From: Desmospora activa DSM 45169
Lineage (GTDB): Bacteria; Bacillota; Bacilli; Thermoactinomycetales; DSM-45169
Assembly: GCF_003046315.1 (NCBI RefSeq)
Contig: NZ_PZZP01000002.1
Coordinates: forward strand, 124,001-188,000
Reading direction: 5' to 3'
DNA: 64,000 nt
A program made the position numbers and the translations under genes. Shown here piece after piece: positions 17,055 to 25,296 of this stretch. Position 1 is the first letter of the stretch. Every line of letters starts with the position of its first letter. The notes below the pieces were generated by a model. That model made no database searches, was not told where the DNA came from, and saw only the letters and a program-made list of their open reading frames with translations.

Positions 17055-17219
17055 AATGAACCGAAAAAAATTGAGCAACAATTGTTCTACAAATGGACCA
17101 AGACCGACGATGAAGAGAACTTTATGCAAATCGATGAGTCGACAACAATTACCATCGAGGGTGAGGAAGATGAAATCGATGTGCCAGATTACGTGATCAA
17201 AAATGCGGTAGAACAATAA
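17055..17219 (+). pseudogene. Gene remnant encoding an acidic C-terminal segment
   Basis: A plus-strand frame with protein-like composition (EQQLFYKWTKTDDEENF ... EGEEDEIDVPDYVIKNAVEQ) ends at a TAA at 17217-17219, followed by a strong terminator. It has no start codon with a ribosome binding site. The only nearby ATG (17056) is in another frame and would join this one only if the A7 run at 17064-17070 had one more A. I interpret it as a truncated or frameshifted gene; programmed slippage is a less likely alternative. Confidence 0.4.
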
Positions 17220-17229
17220 TCGATCACCG

Positions 17230-17265
17230 AAAAGGGATGGTGAGTATTAATCACCATCCCTTTTT
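17230..17265. terminator. Bidirectional intrinsic terminator
   Basis: AAAAGGGATGGTGA / TCACCATCCCTTTT arms with a short AT-rich loop and T residues on both strands. It serves the plus-strand remnant and the minus-strand amidase gene. Confidence 0.85.
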
Positions 17266-17285
17266 AAACAGAGGGCTTCCTTCAT

Positions 17286-18380
17286 TTATTGATTGACTAA
17301 TGTCATATAGCGATTCCAATCCCACAGCGGACCCGGGTCGGTGTGGGTGGCACCCGGCACCTCATTATGCCCGATGATACGATCACGATTCCGCGGAATC
17401 GCGAAGGTGTCGCACAAATAGCGCGTCAAATTGGCTGAGGCCCGATACATCGCATCGGTGTACCATCCCGGTTGATCCACATACCCTTCATGCTCAATCC
17501 CAATGCTGCGCACGTTATATGACCAGTTACCCGCATGCCAAGCGATGTTTTTGGTACTGACCGATTGTGTGATTTCACCGTCGCTGGAACGGATCACATA
17601 ATGTGCGCTCACATTGGCACTGGGGTTTTGAAACCAGCTGATCGCGCCGCTGTAGGAACCCTGGGTAGTATGTATCACAACGGTGTCAATATTGTTCCCG
17701 TCCGCTTCCCGATTCGCTTCAGTAAAGTTACTGCTGTGGGCAGGAGCCCAACGAACAAAGGGAGCGTCTGCCTTTCCTCCGATTATCGGTATCTCTACAT
17801 CCTGATACGCCCCTTTTTCCGGGTGCACCGTCGTCGGATGGATCACCAACGTTTCTCCGTCGACTTTCCTTTGTACTCCTTCTTCAATCAATCGAAACAC
17901 TTCGTCAGCATAGATCTTCGTTACATAATCGTTTTTATAGCCTGCGTATTCCGCCACTACCGTATACCATTGGCCCAATTCTTGCGGAAGCTGACCGTCG
18001 TTTTGTTCCTTGGCGATATCGGCGAGAACCGCTGCTGCACCACGAATGTTTTGCTTGATGTCGATTTTAAGTTCATTTTCAGAGATACCGGTCAAACGGC
18101 TTGCCGCTTGCAACGTCTGCTGCTCAGGGTTGTCCACCAAATGCATAATTCCATAGCCGTTGGATTGGCTCGGTTTACCCTGGTGATCGTTCCAGCGCGA
18201 TTCCGCATACCCTACAGCCATCAGCACCTCTACCGGAACCTCGTATTCCGTTGCCGCCTCCTGAAAATAGCGGTTCAAAGAATGCTGTGTCCCATCTGCC
18301 GCTGCTGCGGGAACGAACAACGGAACCACCATCCACACGGCAACCAAAACCATCAACACCTTTTTCAGTCGATGTTTCAT
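17286..18380 (-). CDS. Secreted N-acetylmuramoyl-L-alanine amidase with lysozyme/SLT-like N-domain
   Basis: A signal peptide (1-28, ending AAAADG) is followed by a transglycosylase-like region (about 32-165) with YAESRWN (candidate catalytic E60) and GYGIMHLVD. Residues about 225-355 form an Amidase_2 domain: VVIHTT (H237), SAHYVI, WHAG, IGIEHEG, IIGHNEVPGATHTDPG (H338, H346). The zinc amidase cleaves the MurNAc-L-Ala bond of peptidoglycan. The combination suggests a two-activity cell-wall hydrolase acting outside the cell, for growth, separation or sporulation. Length 364 residues. Ribosome binding site GGGAAGGGG. It is monocistronic and opposed to the upstream island. Confidence 0.88.
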   Translation of the reverse strand: MKHRLKKVLMVLVAVWMVVPLFVPAAAADGTQHSLNRYFQEAATEYEVPVEVLMAVGYAESRWNDHQGKPSQSNGYGIMHLVDNPEQQTLQAASRLTGISENELKIDIKQNIRGAAAVLADIAKEQNDGQLPQELGQWYTVVAEYAGYKNDYVTKIYADEVFRLIEEGVQRKVDGETLVIHPTTVHPEKGAYQDVEIPIIGGKADAPFVRWAPAHSSNFTEANREADGNNIDTVVIHTTQGSYSGAISWFQNPSANVSAHYVIRSSDGEITQSVSTKNIAWHAGNWSYNVRSIGIEHEGYVDQPGWYTDAMYRASANLTRYLCDTFAIPRNRDRIIGHNEVPGATHTDPGPLWDWNRYMTLVNQ

Positions 18381-18658
18381 TCGGCTTTCCCCTTCCCTTT
18401 GCTAGTAGTTGAGCAGTATGGTGGAAAACTCTCCTATTATTTGACTGTAATATTTTTATTTACGTGTATTTTATAAAAAATATAGCGAATTGGCAATAAA
18501 TAATCGCCCTGATAATTGGGTTTTTTTTATTTATATTAGCAAACAAGAGAATAGCACTTTTATTTTAATCATGTTAAACGGCCCTTTTAATGTAAAGGGA
18601 TCTCATTTTTTGTTATAGTATCACTGTGTTTATTATTGCAACAGAGAAGGTGGAAAAG

Positions 18659-20410
18659 ATGAAAGTCATGGCAATTGCTCCATATGAAGGCCTGAAAGAA
18701 TTGTTGCTACAACTTGGAGAAGATGAACCATTTGATTTGCAGGTTGAGTATGGGGATTTGGAAGAAGGAGTTCACTTAGCAAAACAGGCCGTGAATAATG
18801 GAACCGATATCATTATCAGTCGTGGGGGAACGGCAGAATTAATCCAAAAAGTTGTCTCTATTCCAGTCATTGATATAGAAGTTTCCGGCTATGACCTCTT
18901 ACGGGTGCTCACTCTTGTGAAGGAGTACACTGGGAAAACGGCCATTGTAGGCTTCCCTCCGATTTCCGAGGGAGCAGCGACGATTTGTGAGATCGCAAAT
19001 ATCGAACTGTCCACATACACGGTAAAAAATGAACATGAAGTGGAGCCGACGCTGCTTGAACTACACAAAAAAGGATACGACATGTTTATCGGTGACGTCA
19101 TTACGGTAAAAAAAGCGGCAAACCTTGGTTTTAATGCGATTTTAATTACTGCTGGAAAAGAGAGTGTGCATAAAGCCTTTCAACAGGCAAAAAAAACGCA
19201 TCACTTGTATTCCGCTCTTAAGCAAAACTATGCCATGGCACGCCAAATTCTCGATCATTACCAAGCAGGAATCGTGGTTTATAACCGCTCTGGCCAAGTC
19301 GTTTTTACCAATCGCGATTTTAAAGAAAAATACTTGGATTTGTTTGCTAAGGTGATTGATTTAGAGAGTGCTCTTCAAACAGCATTTAAGCAGGAAACGT
19401 TTAAAACATTCGTTCAACGTGCAGAGGAAGTTTGGAAAGTAACCGCTTTTCCCATGCAAAAGGATTTCATCGTCTTTCGTGTAATCGATGTAACGAATGA
19501 GAATGCACTTACCGGAACAACACTTCTCCCTTCTTCAAACCACAGCAATATGGCGTCTCATCACACCAAAATGAAGCACGCTCTACATCTTGCCGAGATC
19601 TATCGTGATCGAGATGAACCCATATGGATTGAAGGCGAAGTGGGAACAGGCAAAGAAAAGCTGGCTCATTTTATCCATTCCAGTAGCAAAAGAGAACCCT
19701 ATCCTTTACTTCGAATCGATTGTGAGATTGTGCAAGAGGAGCAGTGGCTTCAATTACTTAACATCGAGCACCCTGATGCAACCCTTCTTCACCATGAAAT
19801 GGGATCGGTTCTTCTTAAAAACATCGATGCGCTCACCCTCTCCATACAGAAGAGGTTGCTCCGTCTCTTAGGTACAAAAGAAGTAGGTTGTCGGTTTATT
19901 GCAACATCACGTGAGCCATACCAAACGTTATTAGCCCAAGGTGTTTTTTTAGAGGAGTTATATTATAAAATGGCCCGTTTGACGATCCATCTTCCTTCTT
20001 TAAATGAACGAAAAGAGGATATTGAGAATCTAACTCTTTTATTTATCAGTAAATATAATCAGAAGTTCGGTAAACAATGTGTCGGACTGCGTCAGGAGGC
20101 TAAAGAAGCGCTTGAAAACTTCCGCTGGAGCGGAAATATCAATCAATTGAAGCAGGTTATTGAAGAAATTGTACTGATATCAGAAGACCCTTATATTGCG
20201 GTTGAAGATGTGGAGGCCATCTTAAAAACAAAAAGAAGCGCGACATTTCAAGGATCCTTAAGCTTAAACGGAACGTTAGAAGAGATTGAACGGCGCATCA
20301 TTAAACAGGTTTGGGAAGAGGAAGGACGTAATCAAACAAGAACAGCGAAGCGATTAGGGATCAATCGAACGACTCTATGGCGCAAAATGAACCTCCCCCG
20401 CCTACGCTAA
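18659..20410 (+). CDS. PrpR-like transcriptional regulator with degenerate sigma-54 activator domain
   Basis: Domains in order: PrpR_N sensory domain (about 1-180; SRGGTAELIQ, GFPPISEGA, FIGDVITV), a PAS-like segment (190-280), an AAA+ domain (300-525) and a Fis-type HTH (540-583; NQTRTAKRLGINRTTLWRKM). Walker A GEVGTGKE (325-332) is intact. The GAFTGA sigma-54 contact loop is absent, the Walker B acidic pair is replaced (aligned residues K-N), and both arginine-finger positions are changed (FLEELYYKM instead of FREDLYYRL). It therefore probably does not act through sigma-54 ATP hydrolysis, and may regulate sigma-A promoters as TyrR does. ATG 18659 has AAGGTGG at good spacing. It directly precedes the catabolic operon and is its likely regulator. 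Confidence 0.85.
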   Translation: MKVMAIAPYEGLKELLLQLGEDEPFDLQVEYGDLEEGVHLAKQAVNNGTDIIISRGGTAELIQKVVSIPVIDIEVSGYDLLRVLTLVKEYTGKTAIVGFPPISEGAATICEIANIELSTYTVKNEHEVEPTLLELHKKGYDMFIGDVITVKKAANLGFNAILITAGKESVHKAFQQAKKTHHLYSALKQNYAMARQILDHYQAGIVVYNRSGQVVFTNRDFKEKYLDLFAKVIDLESALQTAFKQETFKTFVQRAEEVWKVTAFPMQKDFIVFRVIDVTNENALTGTTLLPSSNHSNMASHHTKMKHALHLAEIYRDRDEPIWIEGEVGTGKEKLAHFIHSSSKREPYPLLRIDCEIVQEEQWLQLLNIEHPDATLLHHEMGSVLLKNIDALTLSIQKRLLRLLGTKEVGCRFIATSREPYQTLLAQGVFLEELYYKMARLTIHLPSLNERKEDIENLTLLFISKYNQKFGKQCVGLRQEAKEALENFRWSGNINQLKQVIEEIVLISEDPYIAVEDVEAILKTKRSATFQGSLSLNGTLEEIERRIIKQVWEEEGRNQTRTAKRLGINRTTLWRKMNLPRLR

Positions 20411-20429
20411 CACGAAGAGGCGGGGGTTT
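20395..20429 (+). terminator. Terminator overlapping the regulator stop codon
   Basis: CCCCCGCCT and AGGCGGGGG arms flank the TAA at 20408-20410 and are followed by TTTCTT. The regulator is therefore transcribed separately from the operon downstream. Confidence 0.75.
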
Positions 20430-20523
20430 CTTGCCACCAAGAGTGCAGACACTTTAGCGTGTATACGGGTTTCTCATACACTCGATCAAAGATCGTAAGT
20501 CATCTGAATCCCTAAGCGAGTAA

Positions 20524-20543
20524 CATGTACAATTTTGTACATG
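20524..20543. promoter_or_regulatory. Perfect 9+2+9 palindrome, candidate operator
   Basis: CATGTACAA-TT-TTGTACATG lies in the 330-bp gap between the regulator and the aldolase gene, about 75-95 bp before the candidate -35. Its length and symmetry suit a dimeric HTH protein, most simply the PrpR-like regulator. The rest of the gap holds a weaker inverted repeat, the promoter candidate and a cre-like site. Confidence 0.5.
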
Positions 20544-20617
20544 AGTCGGAACAGACCCGCTACTACTTCTCGCTGATGCGATCCGTAGATACTTTGCTTC
20601 TGTTCGGGGCAAAAAAG

Positions 20618-20646
20618 TTAAAATGACCCTTTCGTGTTGCTATAAT
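20618..20646 (+). promoter_or_regulatory. Sigma-A extended -10 promoter candidate for the acid-sugar operon
   Basis: TGCTATAAT (20638-20646) is a perfect extended -10. The -35 (TTAAAA at 20618) is poor, as expected for an activator-dependent promoter. No -24/-12 GG-N10-GC sigma-54 promoter was found by eye in the gap. Confidence 0.5.
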
Positions 20647-20671
20647 GAACAACAGAATTTATAATATAAAA

Positions 20672-20685
20672 TGAAAGCGGTATGA
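20672..20685. promoter_or_regulatory. cre-like site (CcpA) in the operon leader
   Basis: TGAAAGCGGTATGA matches the cre consensus TGWNANCGNTNWCA at all but one position. It lies about 26 bp downstream of the -10, where CcpA would block transcription. Confidence 0.5.
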
Positions 20686-20738
20686 AGAGAGGGTTATTGT
20701 CTAAAAATGAAACAATATTCCCCGAGGAGGGTTGATCG

Positions 20739-21626
20739 TTGCACATTAAAGGAATTATTCCTGCACTTGTTACTCCCATGACAAGGGAGCAAACGGTTAA
20801 CGAACCCATTTTACGACAATTGACTAGACGTGTTCTAGATGCTGGTGTGCACGGTGTATTTGCATTGGGGACCAATGGTGAGTTTCATCTGCTTACCGCC
20901 GCAGAAAAAGTTCAGATCGCAGCTTGCGTAATGGATGAGGTTGCCGGTAAGGTGCCCGTCATTGTTGGTACTGGAGGTGGCAGTACAGCCGAAGTCATAG
21001 CGTTAAACAAGAAAATGGAAGCGTTAAAAATTGATGCGCTGTCCATTATTACCCCATATTTTATTCCAGCTTCTCAAGCAGAAGTGTACACTCATTTTGC
21101 AACAATAGCGGAAAACACCTCTCTACCTATTATTCTTTACAATATTCCTGCCCGAACAGGGATCAACCTCGAACCAGAGACAGCAGCGAAATTAGCCCGT
21201 ATCCCGAATATTATCGGCATAAAAGACAGTAGCGGAAACTTTGCAAACATCGAACAATATATTCATCGAACAAAGCACGAAAATTTTTCCGTTTATGCCG
21301 GTACCGATTCGCTCATTTTAAAAGCCTTGCTCGCAGGTGGTAAGGGAGCCATTGCCGCAACGGCTAACATGATTCCGGAGAACGTGGTCGCCATTTATGA
21401 TCACTGGCTCAAAGGAAATATCGAAGAAGCGACCCAAGCACAAAAAAGCTTGCAACCCCTTCGAGATACCTTTTCCTACGGTACGCTTCCTTCTGTTATC
21501 AAAAAAGCCGTAGAACTAACAGGGTTAGCAGTAGGTCCACCACGCCTACCCGTTTCAGAATTATCAGGGGAATCATTAGAAAAAGTAAAGGACATGGTTG
21601 CGTACTATAACAAGCTTCAGGGTTAG
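20739..21626 (+). CDS. DapA-family class I aldolase/lyase
   Basis: A 295-residue DHDPS/NAL superfamily barrel. The Schiff-base lysine is K162 (GIKDSSG) and the catalytic tyrosine Y134 (YNIPART). The pyruvate-site motif is GTNGE, not the GTTGE of true DapA, so it probably is not a lysine-biosynthesis enzyme but cleaves or forms a pyruvate-derived 2-keto acid. A TTG start with GAGGAGG 8 nt upstream is the only well-placed start. It is the first gene of an operon with a dehydrogenase, acid-sugar kinase and PdxA2, suggesting retro-aldol release of pyruvate from a deoxy-ulosonate. Substrate unknown. Confidence 0.88.
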   Translation: MHIKGIIPALVTPMTREQTVNEPILRQLTRRVLDAGVHGVFALGTNGEFHLLTAAEKVQIAACVMDEVAGKVPVIVGTGGGSTAEVIALNKKMEALKIDALSIITPYFIPASQAEVYTHFATIAENTSLPIILYNIPARTGINLEPETAAKLARIPNIIGIKDSSGNFANIEQYIHRTKHENFSVYAGTDSLILKALLAGGKGAIAATANMIPENVVAIYDHWLKGNIEEATQAQKSLQPLRDTFSYGTLPSVIKKAVELTGLAVGPPRLPVSELSGESLEKVKDMVAYYNKLQG

Positions 21627-21665
21627 TTTTCAAACCATCAGTCATACATAGCGAGGTGTAGCAGC

Positions 21666-22829
21666 GTGAGTGTATACCGATTTCAAACCGTTAATCAAAT
21701 CATTTCAGGTGAAAACTCCTTGCAATCCTTAGGGGAACATCTTTATACCGTGAACCGTGATATTGAATCGGCATTAGTAGTTACGCAGCCTTTTTGTCTT
21801 GAATTGGACTTTATTGATACAATCAAAAATCAACTTCAAGCGCGAGGTATCAAGGTTGATGTGGTCACTGACATTTTACCTGAACCGACTGTGAGTAATA
21901 TCGAGCGCGTATTTCAGGATATTTGCAACGAAAAGTATGATGTACTCATCGGAATCGGTGGGGGGAGTGTACTTGACGCCACCAAAATTTTATCTGTCTT
22001 AAAAACTAATTCCCAGTCGATCCGAGATATGTTGGGAACCGATTTAGTCGAATCGAGCGGCATTCCGACAGTCCTCATCCCAACTACATCTGGAACCGGC
22101 TCCGAAGTGACGCCAAATGCGATTGTGACGATCCCTGATGAAGAACTAAAGGTCGGGATCGTAAGTCGCTTTCTGTTGCCCAAACTGGTCATTCTTGATC
22201 CAGTCTTAACCTTAGGGCTTCCTAAACCGATTACAGCGGCTACAGGGATGGATGCTTTTACCCATTCGTTAGAATCATTCATCTCAAACAAAGCCAACCC
22301 CATGAGCGATATGTTCGCTTTGGAATCGATTCGCCTCATTTCATCCAGTATTGTGGATGCTTATCAAAATGGAGCGGATATAGCAGCTAGAGAAAAGATG
22401 CTCCTAGGATCCATGTATGGTGGAATGGCCTTAACAGCGGCAGGCACAGCAGCCGTCCACGCACTTGCTTACCCACTCGGCGGCAAGTACGGAATTCCAC
22501 ATGGTGAAGCAAACTCAATGCTGTTACCACATGTAATGGAAGTCAACATGGAAGCCATTACAGAGCGACTCTCACTCGTAGCTGAACCAATGGGATTAAC
22601 GGTAAGTGGTCTCACCCCAGAGGAAGCGGCGAAACAAGTGGTTGCACAAATTGTACAGTGGACGGAAACCTTAAATATCCCCCAAAATCTCAAGAAGTAT
22701 GGCGTACAAGAAGAGGATTTGTCTGCGCTGGCTGTTTCGGCGTCCAAAGTGAAACGTCTATTGGATAATAATCCCAAAACATTAAACCTCAAAGAAATTG
22801 AATCCATTTATCGCAAGCTTCTTGCTTAG
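21666..22829 (+). CDS. Iron-containing (group III) alcohol dehydrogenase
   Basis: A 387-residue NAD(P)-dependent Fe-ADH. The dinucleotide motif GGGSVLDATK lies at 98-107. The four metal ligands D196 and H200 (GMDAFTH), H265 (AVHALAYP) and H279 (IPHGE) are all present. It oxidises or reduces a hydroxyl group of a small polyol or hydroxy acid; subfamilies close by include 4-hydroxybutyrate and lactaldehyde-type enzymes. A GTG start follows GAGGTG. It lies 39 nt after the aldolase and 17 nt before the kinase, so all are in one operon. The true substrate is unknown. Confidence 0.88.
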   Translation: MSVYRFQTVNQIISGENSLQSLGEHLYTVNRDIESALVVTQPFCLELDFIDTIKNQLQARGIKVDVVTDILPEPTVSNIERVFQDICNEKYDVLIGIGGGSVLDATKILSVLKTNSQSIRDMLGTDLVESSGIPTVLIPTTSGTGSEVTPNAIVTIPDEELKVGIVSRFLLPKLVILDPVLTLGLPKPITAATGMDAFTHSLESFISNKANPMSDMFALESIRLISSSIVDAYQNGADIAAREKMLLGSMYGGMALTAAGTAAVHALAYPLGGKYGIPHGEANSMLLPHVMEVNMEAITERLSLVAEPMGLTVSGLTPEEAAKQVVAQIVQWTETLNIPQNLKKYGVQEEDLSALAVSASKVKRLLDNNPKTLNLKEIESIYRKLLA

Positions 22830-22846
22830 TAAGGGTGTTCACATTG

Positions 22847-24136
22847 ATGAGAATAGCGGTCATCGCAGATGATATCACAGGTGCAAACGATTGCGGCGGA
22901 CAGTTGATTCCATATGGCTATGAAGCAACCGTCATGTTAGAGGCCCGCAAAGACGGGTTAGAAAAACGACAGGCTGTTATCTTTAATACCGATAGCCGCT
23001 CTGTATCAGAAGCGGATGCCTACCAAAGAGTAAAAGCTACTGCCGAATGGGTAAAGGCAGGGTCGTTTGATGTTATCTATAAGAAAATCGATTCTACCAT
23101 GCGTGGCAATATCGGACAGGAAATCAATGCAATCCATGATGTTTTCCATCCTGATTTTGTACTGATCGCCCCCTCCTATCCGGAAAATGGGCGACGAGTG
23201 GTGGGTGGCATTCACTATGTCAATAACCAGCGACTAAGTGAAACAGAGTTTGGCCAAGATCCCAAAACCCCGGTGCATGAGTCTGACATACGGAACTTGA
23301 TCAAGAGCCAGTCAAAGCGAAATGTCGGGCATATATCCATTGAAGAGCTGCGTAAGGGCATTATCGCCATGAAGCTCTCTTCTTTTAAGAAACAAGGTAT
23401 CTCCTATATCGTGGTTGATGCGATCGATGACAGCGATTTAAAAACTCTTGCTCATGCTGCTCGGCATACACCCTACACATTTGTTTGTGCTGGTTCATCC
23501 GGTCTGCTTAAACAACTGCCTGCAAGCTTTGGTGTTAGTCCTAGTAATCAAAAACATCGCATCACTGTTCCCGCACAGCCTGCTTTACTGGTGATCGGAA
23601 GTGTGAGTAGATCGGGGCGAGAACAGCTTGCTGAATTAAGGCAAATGAGCTCGGTTACCAGTGTAGAGATCAATCCTCAGTCTATCTTACAGGGCGCACA
23701 GGAAAAGGAACGTGAGATACAACGAGTCACACAGGTTGCTGCCGATGCTTTCGCAAACGAAGCCCATGTCGCCCTTTATTCATCGGATGATGTAGCAAAC
23801 ACGCAAAAGTTTGGCAAAGAAATGGGCTACACACCAATCGCGATTAGCGATCTTATCTCCAGTTCATTGGGGGAAATAGCCGCCAAGCTAATCAATCGAC
23901 TCTCCATTCGTCGACTCTTCTTAACAGGAGGAGATACTGCTTACCAGGTGTTCAATCGATTACATGCCACTCAATTTCAACTGTTGGATGAAGTCGAACC
24001 CGGTGTGCCGATAGGAAGACTTGACGATGATCGAAACATCTTAGCGGTCACAAAAGCCGGCAATTTTGGCAGCCCACAAGTGATGGTTAAAGCTCTAAAG
24101 GTACTGATCGGTAATGAGGAATCGATATCACCGTAA
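22847..24136 (+). CDS. DUF1537 four-carbon acid sugar kinase
   Basis: This family phosphorylates D- or L-threonate and related acid sugars (known as DtnK/LtnK/OtnK), with an N-terminal substrate domain and a C-terminal ATP domain. Diagnostic motifs are present: IADDITGANDCGGQL at the N-terminus, NTDSRSVSE, the KKIDSTMRGNIG motif, and C-terminal LTGGDTAYQVF and EPGVPIGRL. Length 429 residues from ATG 22847, preceded by AAGGGTG; a GTG 12 bases upstream is an alternative. Followed by PdxA2, its usual partner, which oxidises the 4-phosphate product. Confidence 0.9.
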   Translation: MRIAVIADDITGANDCGGQLIPYGYEATVMLEARKDGLEKRQAVIFNTDSRSVSEADAYQRVKATAEWVKAGSFDVIYKKIDSTMRGNIGQEINAIHDVFHPDFVLIAPSYPENGRRVVGGIHYVNNQRLSETEFGQDPKTPVHESDIRNLIKSQSKRNVGHISIEELRKGIIAMKLSSFKKQGISYIVVDAIDDSDLKTLAHAARHTPYTFVCAGSSGLLKQLPASFGVSPSNQKHRITVPAQPALLVIGSVSRSGREQLAELRQMSSVTSVEINPQSILQGAQEKEREIQRVTQVAADAFANEAHVALYSSDDVANTQKFGKEMGYTPIAISDLISSSLGEIAAKLINRLSIRRLFLTGGDTAYQVFNRLHATQFQLLDEVEPGVPIGRLDDDRNILAVTKAGNFGSPQVMVKALKVLIGNEESISP

Positions 24137-24157
24137 ACAAATGACTGGAGGTTCATT

Positions 24158-25165
24158 ATGAAGCCCGTTATTGGAATCACCATGGGGGATGCTGCCGGGA
24201 TCGGTCCTGAAATTATTGTAAAGTCACTGGCTACCGCATCGATTTATGAGCGGATTCGCCCTATTGTAATCGGCGATGCCAAACAACTGCAAAAAGCGAT
24301 CGAGCTTACGCAAACAAAGATGACAATTAAACCGGTGACACAAGTAAGCGAGGCAGAGTTCCAATTTGGCAACATCGATAGTATCGATCTTGATTTATTG
24401 CCTGTTAACCTCCCTTTCGGCGAAATTTCACCACAGGCTGGGGCTGCAGCCTTTCTATATATCAAAAAAGCGGTTGAACTCGCAAAAAAACGAGAGATTG
24501 ATGCCATCTGTACTGCCCCGCTCAATAAAGAAGCACTGCACAAAGGCGGCTATCTCTATCCTGGCCACACAGAAATTCTTGCCGAGCTTACGGATACAGT
24601 CGATTATTCCATGATGCTCTCTGCACCAAAACTGAAGGTGATTCATCTCACTACGCACGTCGGATTAAAAAAAGCAATCGAATCGATTACACCCGAACGA
24701 ACGTACACGGTGATCAAACTTGCTCATGAAACCTTGCAGGCAGCTGGATATCGCCGAGCGCGCATCGGGGTATGTGGAATTAATCCTCATGCAGGCGAAA
24801 ACGGATTATTTGGAGAGGGAGAAGAAGAAAAACAACTGATACCCGGGATCAAGAAAGCCCAATTGGAAGGAATCGATGTTACCGGCCCTCTTCCGGCTGA
24901 TACACTATTCTTCCGTGCAGCACGGGGGGATTTTGATATCGTGGTTGCCTGTTACCATGATCAAGGGCACGCCCCGGTCAAAGTGCTTGGCTTAGAAGAA
25001 GGAGTTAATATCACCGTTGGTCTTAAAGGCGGCATCATCCGCACTTCCGTTGACCATGGAACAGCGTTTGACATTGCAGGTAAAAATATCGCAGATGAAC
25101 GTAGCATGCTGGCCGCCCTTACAGCCGCAGCCGATCTCGCACCCGTAACGAGAAACTATGACTAG
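24158..25165 (+). CDS. pdxA2: PdxA2-type tetronate 4-phosphate dehydrogenase
   Basis: A homologue of 4-hydroxythreonine-4-phosphate dehydrogenase with metal ligands H167, H211 and H267 in the positions expected for PdxA, plus YPGHTE, NPHAGE and YHDQGHAP motifs. Next to a DUF1537 kinase, the family is known to oxidise and decarboxylate threonate or erythronate 4-phosphate to dihydroxyacetone phosphate and CO2, so a role in vitamin B6 synthesis is unlikely. GGAGG precedes the ATG by 6 nt. 335 residues, full length. Spacing from the kinase is 21 nt. Confidence 0.88.
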   Translation: MKPVIGITMGDAAGIGPEIIVKSLATASIYERIRPIVIGDAKQLQKAIELTQTKMTIKPVTQVSEAEFQFGNIDSIDLDLLPVNLPFGEISPQAGAAAFLYIKKAVELAKKREIDAICTAPLNKEALHKGGYLYPGHTEILAELTDTVDYSMMLSAPKLKVIHLTTHVGLKKAIESITPERTYTVIKLAHETLQAAGYRRARIGVCGINPHAGENGLFGEGEEEKQLIPGIKKAQLEGIDVTGPLPADTLFFRAARGDFDIVVACYHDQGHAPVKVLGLEEGVNITVGLKGGIIRTSVDHGTAFDIAGKNIADERSMLAALTAAADLAPVTRNYD

Positions 25166-25222
25166 TAAGGGATATTTTCATCCCTGACTACTTGTTTTGT
25201 TCATTAATCCGATCAAAAATAG

Positions 25223-25260
25223 CGGGCAGTGATCTCTTGAAATATGGATCTTACTGCCCG
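25223..25260. repeat. Inverted repeat between pdxA2 and the SDR gene
   Basis: CGGGCAGT-GATC and GATC-TTACTGCCCG arms lie in the 131-bp gap. No T tract follows, so it may protect or process the operon mRNA rather than terminate it. Confidence 0.5.
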
Positions 25261-25296
25261 TTGTCGTGTAATAAAATATCGGACAAGGAGGCTACC

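Noticed and set aside
17535-18476. 313-aa plus-strand frame opposite the amidase
   Set aside because: Antisense shadow of a gene with an obvious signal peptide and amidase motifs.
20411-20738. Sigma-54 (-24/-12) promoter for the PrpR-linked operon
   Set aside because: Candidate TTGC positions lack GG at the required 12-bp distance.
20739-21626. Assignment as lysine-biosynthesis DapA
   Set aside because: The GTNGE motif and catabolic operon context argue for another substrate.
24158-25165. Assignment as true PdxA of vitamin B6 synthesis
   Set aside because: Its operon with a DUF1537 kinase fits the tetronate pathway; the nearby pdxK shows B6 salvage but is in another transcription unit.
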